NCBI GenBank assembly: GCA_910588285.1
Contig: CAJUQB010000005.1
Coordinates: 1 to 64,000, forward strand
Source of the DNA: an uncultured Lachnospiraceae bacterium
GTDB lineage: Bacteria > Bacillota > Clostridia > Lachnospirales > Lachnospiraceae
Length of the DNA: 64,000 nt
Direction: 5' to 3'
The notes below the pieces were generated by a model. The model ran no database searches and had not been told where the DNA came from. It saw nothing but the letters and a program-made list of their open reading frames with translations. Position numbers and translations under genes: made by a program. This document shows, piece by piece, positions 58,139-64,000 of this stretch; position 1 is the first letter of the stretch, and the number at the start of each line of letters is the position of its first letter.

Positions 58139-58492
58139 TCAACGATGCCACCGCATCGCCCTCCCTCCTCCGCTTGTTCCTGGATAATTTTCTTCTTTTC
58201 CTCCAGAATTCAAAACCATAATGGTTTTTCCAACTCCGATACAGGAAATATTAGACTTATTATTTCCAATATAATATTCTGTATTTTCATCTACAATAAG
58301 GTAACATTCACCATTTTCATAGCCAGTCTCATTGATTAAAATGCTTTTTTCATCTATTGCCAAAATGCTTCCTTCTATGGTAGCTAATACATCCGTTCCT
58401 TTATATAATTTACGATTTACCTTTAAAGCTATAAGTATTATGCTCAAAATTTCAATTATAACAGGGATGATAACAGCAAAAATCTTTTTCAT
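58139..58492 (-). CDS. Small membrane-anchored protein, possibly with altered C-terminus
   Basis: 117 residues from MKKIFAVIIPVIIEILSIIL, after AAGGAGGCG. One N-terminal membrane segment is followed by an extracytoplasmic beta-rich part (DVLATIEGSILAIDEKSILI, CYLIVDENTEYYIGNN). The gene is AT-rich, but its last 20 codons (GGKEENYPGTSGGGRAMRWH) read GC-rich DNA. The true end may therefore have been replaced by an adjoining repeat-like stretch near 58,115-58,190. Function unknown. Confidence 0.55.
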   Translation of the reverse strand: MKKIFAVIIPVIIEILSIILIALKVNRKLYKGTDVLATIEGSILAIDEKSILINETGYENGECYLIVDENTEYYIGNNKSNISCIGVGKTIMVLNSGGKEENYPGTSGGGRAMRWHR

Positions 58493-58823
58493 ACACGCCT
58501 CCTTGAAATATATAAATTTTATTTGATACGATTGGCTTCAATAATTGAAAAATAAATCACCCTATACATAGATGCATTTTGGTTTTGCGCTTTTTACCGA
58601 ATGTGAGCAGCTGATAGGGACGAAAGACTGTGAGAGCGTTCATTAGACGGGATTTTGACTGGATCAATAGCAGGGTTATGATAAAATATAATTTTGGGTA
58701 CTTCGTGAAACAACCCTGTTTTAACTTGAAATGAGTATTGCAAAATAGAAATGCCTGTGTTATACTGTCTTTAGCAAGAACATATGTTCCTTTTCGCAGA
58801 ATTATTGACCAGGAGATGTTTCC
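58493..58823. other. Intergenic region upstream of the radical-SAM gene
   Basis: About 330 bases without a gene. It contains an inverted repeat CAGGGTT (58671-58677) / AACCCTG (58712-58718) with a long AT-rich loop and TTTT after it on the plus strand, perhaps a weak terminator. A good rightward promoter follows at 58738-58766. The left part (58493-58620) is AT-rich and shows nothing I recognise. Confidence 0.5.
58738..58766 (+). promoter_or_regulatory. Promoter of the radical-SAM/DNA-metabolism pair
   Basis: TTGCAA (58738-58743), a 17-bp spacer and TATACT (58761-58766), about 50 bases before the ribosome site AGGAG of the radical-SAM gene. Both downstream genes lie on the same strand 31 bases apart and probably share it. 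Confidence 0.65.
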
Positions 58824-60251
58824 ATGCAGCTGACACAGAGTATGACCATGATGGAGAAACTACACATTCTTTCCGATGCAGCCAAGTATGATGTGGCCTG
58901 CACCTCCAGCGGAGTGGACCGGAGCGGCAACGGCAGAAGCATGGGCAACTGCGTTGCCCCCGGCGTCTGCCATACCTTCTCCGCAGACGGCCGGTGTATC
59001 TCGCTGCTGAAGATCCTATTTACCAACGAGTGTGTCTTCAACTGCTCCTACTGCCTGAACAACTGCAGCCGCGATGTGAAGCGCGCCTCCTTTACCCCGG
59101 AGGAGATCTGTACCCTGACTATGGAGTTCTACCGGCGGAATTATATTGAGGGCCTGTTCTTAAGCTCCGGCATTCTGGTGAGCCCCAACTACACCATGGA
59201 GCTGATTTACCGGACCCTGCATCAGCTGCGGCATGTCCATCAGTTTCACGGCTACATCCATGTGAAGGCCATTCCCGGAGCGGACCCTGTGCTGCTGGAG
59301 AAGACCGGCTTCCTGGCAGACCGTATGAGCATCAACCTGGAGCTGCCTACCAATGACAGCCTGCGGTCCTTAGCCCCCTGCAAGTCCCGCAGTACGATCT
59401 TAAAGCCCATGCGGCAGATTCAGAACGGCATTGCTGCCAGCAGCCGGCAGCAATTGGAGCTGCATCACTGGCTCATGGGGCAGGAGACAGGTCTTAGCCC
59501 CCACCGGGCGGACAGCCGGATTGGGAGCTGGCAGTCCCGCCCCCGGTTCGTGCCTGCCGGGCAGAGCACCCAGATGATTATCGGCGCTACCCCTGAGAGC
59601 GACTATCAGATTATGAGCGTAGCGGAAGGACTGTATCAGAATTTTGATTTGAAGCGTGTCTTTTACTCTGCCTTTATGAATGTAACCGGCAGCTCCGACC
59701 TTCCGGCCCTGCCAGGGGGCCCGCCCCTGCTGCGGGAGCACCGCCTCTACCAGGCGGACTGGCTGCTGCGCTACTACCATTTCCAGGTATCGGAGCTTCT
59801 CAGCGAAGAGCGGCCGGATTTCAATATATTCCTGGATCCCAAGTGTGACTGGGCCCTGCGCCATCTGGAGCGTTTTCCGGTGGAGATCAACCGGGCGGAC
59901 TATAAGACCCTGCTGCGTGTTCCAGGCATTGGCTACAAGTCCGCTGAACGGATCGTCAAGGCCCGCCGGGGCGGCAGGCTGGATTTTGCAGATTTGAAGA
60001 AGATTGGGGTTGTGCTGAAGAGGGCCCTGTATTTCATCACCTGCAGCGGCAGGCAGATGTATCCCACACGGCTGGAGGAGGACTATATCTGCCGGAACCT
60101 GATGGCAGATAAGACCCAGATCCCCAGGGAGATTCGGGAGAGCGGGTATCAGCAGCTGAATCTTTTTGATCTGGGGATGGTGGCCCCCTCGGAGCCTGTG
60201 GCTGCCCGCATGATTACCGGGATTCCCTTTGACATTCCAGAGCGTGCTTGA
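58824..60251 (+). CDS. Radical SAM protein, putative DNA modification/repair (TIGR03916 type)
   Basis: 475 residues. The radical-SAM cluster motif is NECVFNCSYCLNNC (Cys70, Cys74, Cys77). An N-terminal segment (LSDAAKYDVACTSSGVDRSG) and a C-terminal helix-hairpin-helix DNA-binding motif (TLLRVPGIGYKSAERIVKAR, about 375-400) fit the family I recall as TIGR03916. It presumably generates a 5'-deoxyadenosyl radical acting on nucleic acid. It is followed by its usual partner (TIGR03915 type). No biochemical role is established to my knowledge. Confidence 0.88.
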   Translation: MQLTQSMTMMEKLHILSDAAKYDVACTSSGVDRSGNGRSMGNCVAPGVCHTFSADGRCISLLKILFTNECVFNCSYCLNNCSRDVKRASFTPEEICTLTMEFYRRNYIEGLFLSSGILVSPNYTMELIYRTLHQLRHVHQFHGYIHVKAIPGADPVLLEKTGFLADRMSINLELPTNDSLRSLAPCKSRSTILKPMRQIQNGIAASSRQQLELHHWLMGQETGLSPHRADSRIGSWQSRPRFVPAGQSTQMIIGATPESDYQIMSVAEGLYQNFDLKRVFYSAFMNVTGSSDLPALPGGPPLLREHRLYQADWLLRYYHFQVSELLSEERPDFNIFLDPKCDWALRHLERFPVEINRADYKTLLRVPGIGYKSAERIVKARRGGRLDFADLKKIGVVLKRALYFITCSGRQMYPTRLEEDYICRNLMADKTQIPREIRESGYQQLNLFDLGMVAPSEPVAARMITGIPFDIPERA

Positions 60252-60282
60252 AAATTGCTTTCTGGCAGGAGGTGTATAGCAT

Positions 60283-61086
60283 ATGCAGAATTTGACCCAT
60301 ATCCTGATCTGTGAGAACAGCATTGACGGAATCCTTTCCGGCATTTACCGGGCCTATGAGAGCCGCTACGGCCACAGCCATATCCAGCTGACCACCGCGG
60401 ACCGCCTGGGCACCTATGAGCTGTTCTGTGAATATGAGGAGGTTTCTGTGGATTTCCAGAAGGCTGGGAAGGTCAGCCGTACCCTGCAGAAGGAGTTTGG
60501 GCAGGAGGGATTCCGTACCCTCTGTGAGGCCATGAGCGCCTGGGAATCCCCCAGGGACCAGACCAGGGAGATGAGCAAGGCCAATGCCGTATACAAGACC
60601 GTGGCCCTTGGCCTGGCCCGGAAGGAAGGCGCGCGGGTGCTGAATTATCTGAGTGAGCCTTACGTGAACCGCGTCTTCCAGCTAAGCCGCAGCACCTACT
60701 ATGAATCCCACCATCTGCTGGGTTTTCTGCGGTTCGCAGAGCTTGAGAACGGCCTGCTGTTCGCCCAGATCCATCCCAAGAATTATGTGCTGCCCCTTTT
60801 GGCAGATCATTTCTGCGACCGGCTGCCCCAGGAGAATTTCATTATTTATGACGACAGCCACAAGACGGCAGCCTTCCACAAGGCCGGGAGCTCCTATCTG
60901 CTGGCGGATATCCCTGAGGCTGACCAGGCCTTCATGGAGCGTTATTCCGCAAAAGAAAAGGAATACCGCGCCCTGTGGCTGGAATTCTTCCACAGCATCG
61001 CCATTGATGCCAGGAAGAACCCCAGTCTGCAGAGCAGCAATATTCCCAAGCGTTTCTGGAAGGACACGGTGGAGCTTAAGCCTTAG
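60283..61086 (+). CDS. Putative DNA-metabolism protein (TIGR03915/DUF4130 type)
   Basis: 267 residues from MQNLTHILICENSIDGILSG, after AGGAGG. The N-terminal half (GIYRAYESRYGHSHIQLTTA) and the C-terminal DUF4130-like part (RFAELENGLLFAQIHPKNYV, ENFIIYDDSHKTAAFHKAGS) match the family found together with TIGR03916 proteins. It is probably nucleic-acid binding and paired functionally with the radical-SAM enzyme, 31 bases upstream. Its catalytic role, if any, is unknown. It converges on the second UroD-like gene. Confidence 0.85.
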   Translation: MQNLTHILICENSIDGILSGIYRAYESRYGHSHIQLTTADRLGTYELFCEYEEVSVDFQKAGKVSRTLQKEFGQEGFRTLCEAMSAWESPRDQTREMSKANAVYKTVALGLARKEGARVLNYLSEPYVNRVFQLSRSTYYESHHLLGFLRFAELENGLLFAQIHPKNYVLPLLADHFCDRLPQENFIIYDDSHKTAAFHKAGSSYLLADIPEADQAFMERYSAKEKEYRALWLEFFHSIAIDARKNPSLQSSNIPKRFWKDTVELKP

Positions 61087-61119
61087 CGCGGCATTGCGCA
61101 ATGAACAGGGAATGCCTAG

Positions 61120-62109
61120 CTATTTCCGGAAGAACTCTGCGCCGTATTTCCTTACCTCATCCATATAGATGAGCCATTTATCCTCCCGGGTGGGGATATA
61201 GTAGGGGATATATCTCCCCTTATGCCCATAGGCATCCATGGCCCGGCGCACCTCCCCGCGGATCTGTTCTTCCGTAGATTCCGGCATATCGATCATCTGA
61301 TTGTTGATGCCGCCCATTACGGTAATCTTATCCCCGTACTGTTCCAGGATGCCGTCAATATCATTCTGGATCATCATGGGCTCTATGGCATCCACACCGA
61401 TTTCCACAAGATCCGGAATGATCTGGGTGATATATCCACAGGAGTGATGGATATACACAGCGCCGGCCTCATGGATGCGCTTCACATACCGCGCTTCCAG
61501 GGGCTTGATGTATTCCCGCCAGATCTCCGGGGAGAAGAACATATTGCTGTTGGTTCCCCAATCATCATGCATATGGATCACATCCGGGTGCAGGTGCTCT
61601 ACGGCCTTGTCAATGCATTTCAGCTTATACTGACACATGGCCTCCAGGAATTCCTTCATCTCATCCGGATATTCATAGAATGCGCAGAGGGCATCCTCCA
61701 TGCCGATCATCTGGTTCAGCCGCTCGAACTGCCCGGACAGAAGCAGGCAGCTCACCACATCTGTCTCCGGATCCACATGCATTCCGGCGCACATCCCGCC
61801 AAAGATGTCTGCCAGGGGCATGAAATCCAGGGGCGGGAACTTTACATGATCCTTCCAATGCTCCATGTCGTCGAACAGCCGGAAGTCCTTGGCCACCATA
61901 TTTCCATCAATCATCGGGTTGGGCCCCTGGTTCGTCCACAGGACGCCCCAGGCATCCGGGCCGGTTCCATAGGGGTCAAAATTCGGCCCCAGCTCAATAA
62001 ACCGTTCCCCCGGGAACACCACATCCTTCATGGTACCATATACCTCTGGTATGAAATCCGCCTTTTCTCCCCGCAGCAATGCCAGCAGCGCTTCATTGTT
62101 TGTCTGCAT
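61120..62109 (-). CDS. UroD/MtaA-family methyltransferase, copy 2
   Basis: 329 residues from MQTNNEALLALLRGEKADFI, after AAGGAGGAG. It is related in fold to 56872-57885 but distant in sequence. The metal-site pattern is VYIHHSCGYITQIIPDLVEI (His-x-x-Cys), with DVIHMHDDWGTNSNMFFSPE and TVMGGINNQMIDM. It is more like the corrinoid-linked demethylase group of uroporphyrinogen-decarboxylase-like proteins. A LysR gene directly upstream on the same strand and a palindrome before it suggest inducible expression by an unknown methylated substrate. Confidence 0.82.
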   Translation of the reverse strand: MQTNNEALLALLRGEKADFIPEVYGTMKDVVFPGERFIELGPNFDPYGTGPDAWGVLWTNQGPNPMIDGNMVAKDFRLFDDMEHWKDHVKFPPLDFMPLADIFGGMCAGMHVDPETDVVSCLLLSGQFERLNQMIGMEDALCAFYEYPDEMKEFLEAMCQYKLKCIDKAVEHLHPDVIHMHDDWGTNSNMFFSPEIWREYIKPLEARYVKRIHEAGAVYIHHSCGYITQIIPDLVEIGVDAIEPMMIQNDIDGILEQYGDKITVMGGINNQMIDMPESTEEQIRGEVRRAMDAYGHKGRYIPYYIPTREDKWLIYMDEVRKYGAEFFRK

Positions 62110-62219
62110 ATAGAACTCCTCCTTGTAATTATTATTTGGCCTGTTTCAGAACTGCTTTATTTATGCCCTTAATATATCACGTTTTCCGCACATAGAAAAA
62201 CAGTTTTTGCATACATAGT

Positions 62220-62236
62220 TACAACTTGAAGTTGTA
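62220..62236. promoter_or_regulatory. LysR-type palindromic box
   Basis: TACAACTT-G-AAGTTGTA is a perfect 17-bp palindrome. It lies between the LysR gene (stop 62246) and the UroD-like gene (start 62109), about 110 bases before the latter. It is of the T-N-A palindrome type used by LysR activators, so it is a likely site for the neighbouring regulator. Confidence 0.6.
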
Positions 62237-62245
62237 TAGAACAGC

Positions 62246-63142
62246 TTACATCAGCTGCAGCTCAAATTCCTCACAGAGATCCCGGATCAGACCTTCATAT
62301 CCCTGCAGCTCATTGCCGGGCCGATAGACCAGCGCCGAATAGAACCGGAATTTCCTCCCCGGGTAGGGTAGGGCCTTGATCCTGGAGCTCTCCATGCCCA
62401 AAAACGCCCTGGGAAATACGCCGAAGGCCTTTCCCTGGTGGAGCAAGGCACACAGTGTATCAAAATTATTCACCTGTATGGTCTCTTTGCAGGGAATATT
62501 GCCAAAAAAATGCTCCTCTGTCGGCACCAGGTAGGGTCCGCTGTTTTTATTCATTTTCAGGCAGGGGTACTGCCTCATATCCTCCGCCGTTATCTCATCT
62601 CGGACGGCCCAGGGATGGCGCAGTGAAACCATGACCTCAGCGTCATATTCTCCGAAGATCAGGCATCTGCAGTCCTTCCATGCCTCCTCCTCATGGGCAT
62701 TGGTCAACAGCAGGTCCAGCCTGTGATCCAGCATCTGATGACGCCCCTCATGCAGATCCAGCAGATTGATCTCCAGCTGATATTGGGGATACACTGCCAT
62801 CAGGAAGGATAGGATTGGCGTCACGATGGTGTCCTGGGGCATGGCCGAGAATATCCCAAGCCGCAGGCGGGGCCTGCTGTCTGCCGCCCGGCTTTTGACA
62901 GCATCCACAGCATCCCGAAGCTCTGTCTCCGCCTTCTGGAACCGTTCCCAGGCATAGCTTCCCAGGGGCGTCAGGACTGCTCCCTGCCGGGAGCGGACAA
63001 AGAGGCTGCCCCCCAGCTCCTCCTCCAGCAGGTCTATCTGCTTTGTCAAGGCCTGGGGCGATATATAGAGATTCCGGGCCGCCTTGGAGAAGCTGCCTGC
63101 GCAGGCTGCCTCCAAAAAGTAAACCATTCTCTGATGAAGCAT
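62246..63142 (-). CDS. LysR-family transcriptional regulator
   Basis: 298 residues. The N-terminal winged HTH (YFLEAACAGSFSKAARNLYI, SPQALTKQIDLLEEELGGSL) and a linker helix are followed by the two-lobed effector domain (RLRLGIFSAMPQDTIVTPIL and on). LysR proteins usually activate an adjacent gene when a small molecule binds. It lies on the same strand directly upstream of the UroD-like gene and not divergent, with a 17-bp palindrome between them. The ligand is unknown; a methylated compound is a guess from context. Confidence 0.92.
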   Translation of the reverse strand: MLHQRMVYFLEAACAGSFSKAARNLYISPQALTKQIDLLEEELGGSLFVRSRQGAVLTPLGSYAWERFQKAETELRDAVDAVKSRAADSRPRLRLGIFSAMPQDTIVTPILSFLMAVYPQYQLEINLLDLHEGRHQMLDHRLDLLLTNAHEEEAWKDCRCLIFGEYDAEVMVSLRHPWAVRDEITAEDMRQYPCLKMNKNSGPYLVPTEEHFFGNIPCKETIQVNNFDTLCALLHQGKAFGVFPRAFLGMESSRIKALPYPGRKFRFYSALVYRPGNELQGYEGLIRDLCEEFELQLM

Positions 63143-63164
63143 AGCATCCCTTCTCCCTACGATA

Positions 63165-64000
63165 CTAAAACATCTTCCCGATCATATTGGAAAGCTGTGC
63201 AAACTGCTCCAGATGAAGGGATTCCCCGCGAATGCCGGCCCCCATCCCAAGCTCCAGTATGGCCTCCGTAACCTGCTCCTTGGACAGGCCAAGCTCCGGC
63301 GCGTTGGCCAGCCCATTGGCCAGAGTTTTCCTCCGCTGATTGAAGGATGCCCGAATCAGCCGGAACATCAGCCCTTCATCCTCCACCTGAACCGGCGGCT
63401 GCTCGTGCCTGGTAAGGCGGATCACGGCGCTTCCCACCTTCGGCCTTGGCATGAAGCAGTTGGGAGGGACATTGGCTACAATCTCCGGCCTGGCATAATA
63501 CTGCACAGCCAGGGACAGGGCCCCGTAATCCTTGGTTCCCGGCCCCACCTGCATTCGGTCTGCCACCTCCTTCTGCACCATCACCGTAATGCTGGCAAGA
63601 GGCACATGGCTTTCAAACAGCCCCATAATAATGGGGGTAGTAATATAGTAGGGCAGATTGGCCACGACCTTTATGGGCCTTCCCCCGTTTTTCTCCTGTG
63701 CCAGAGCAGGAATGTCCACCTTGAGGATATCCTCCTGTAGAATCTCTACATTGTCATATTCCCGCAGGGTATCCTGGAGAATGGGAATCAGGTTTTTATC
63801 AATCTCCACTGCCGTCACCATCCGGGCGTGCTCGCAGAGATACTGGGTCATCGTGCCGATTCCCGGCCCGATCTCCAGCACATAATCCTCCCTGGTGATC
63901 CCTGCCGCCGCGATAATCTTATCCAGCACATGGGTGTCAATCAGAAAATTCTGTCCGTATTTTTTTTGAAACTGAAATCCGTACTTCTGCAATACAGCAA
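63165..64000 (-). CDS. rsmA: 16S rRNA dimethyladenosine transferase (start outside window)
   Basis: 278 codons are visible, the last 23 bases upstream of a TTG at 63992 being in frame as well. RsmA (KsgA) dimethylates two adenosines of the 3' hairpin of 16S rRNA. The N-terminal FQKKYGQNFLIDTHVLDKII, motif I VLEIGPGIGTMTQYLCEHA, the catalytic ANLPYYITTPIIMGL and FNQRRKTLANGL segments are all present. The usual opening (a run before VLQKYGF) is missing, so the true start lies right of base 64000. No sign of damage. Confidence 0.94.
   Translation of the reverse strand, partial: AVLQKYGFQFQKKYGQNFLIDTHVLDKIIAAAGITREDYVLEIGPGIGTMTQYLCEHARMVTAVEIDKNLIPILQDTLREYDNVEILQEDILKVDIPALAQEKNGGRPIKVVANLPYYITTPIIMGLFESHVPLASITVMVQKEVADRMQVGPGTKDYGALSLAVQYYARPEIVANVPPNCFMPRPKVGSAVIRLTRHEQPPVQVEDEGLMFRLIRASFNQRRKTLANGLANAPELGLSKEQVTEAILELGMGAGIRGESLHLEQFAQLSNMIGKMF

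Noticed and set aside
61222..62172. 316-codon plus-strand frame
   Set aside because: Antisense of the second UroD-like gene, whose family motifs are clear.

Overview
The window looks like a chromosome segment of a motile, Gram-positive anaerobe of the Clostridia, most likely Lachnospiraceae. The evidence is the gene order birA-coaX-dusB-greA-lysS, clostridial Tad pilus genes, a flagellin/FliS pair, BofA/YaaL homologues and SleB-like hydrolases. I could not run a database search, so taxonomy and family names rest on recognition alone. No rRNA, tRNA or CRISPR array was seen.

Layout. (1) Bases 1 to about 2157 are one end of a foreign element. It has a partial TetR-like regulator with its own operator and promoter, and a large serine recombinase. 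It sits inside, and truncates, a VirD4/TraG coupling-protein gene. (2) Bases about 2158 to 19,380 are part of a larger conjugative element of Tn1549-like type. It carries virD4 (broken), a PcfB-like gene, a giant LPXTG-type Cna-B adhesin, an AT-rich cargo island (RES-domain protein, duplicated XRE regulators, lipoprotein), two sigma-like regulators, an XRE repressor, and a repA-parB-parA replication/partition module whose origin iterons lie inside repA. The element appears to end at the 3' end of lysS, where short tandem repeats resemble integrase arm sites. (3) 19,415-31,230 is housekeeping DNA: lysS, greA, dusB, coaX, birA, argF, an SPFH/NfeD pair, a SleB-like hydrolase behind a WalR-like box, and pgi. 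(4) 31,441-44,376 holds murG, then, on the minus strand, a Tad (Flp pilus) cluster with rhomboid, FHA and flavodoxin/SCP2 genes downstream. (5) 44,413-54,072 holds BofA/YaaL, a flagellin-FliS and FliK-like cluster with sigma-D-type promoters, a large secreted protein and a methyltransferase behind a structured leader. (6) 54,102-64,000 holds a proline-rich protein, a patatin-like protein, DUF2284 and UroD/MtaA-type methyltransferase genes, an uncharacterised radical-SAM/DNA-metabolism pair, a LysR regulator and rsmA.

The most interesting points are the element-in-element insertion, the 23-bp iterons read in all three frames to give a 23-residue protein repeat, the RES/XRE island, the array at the lysS junction, the structured leaders, and the radical-SAM/DNA-metabolism pair.
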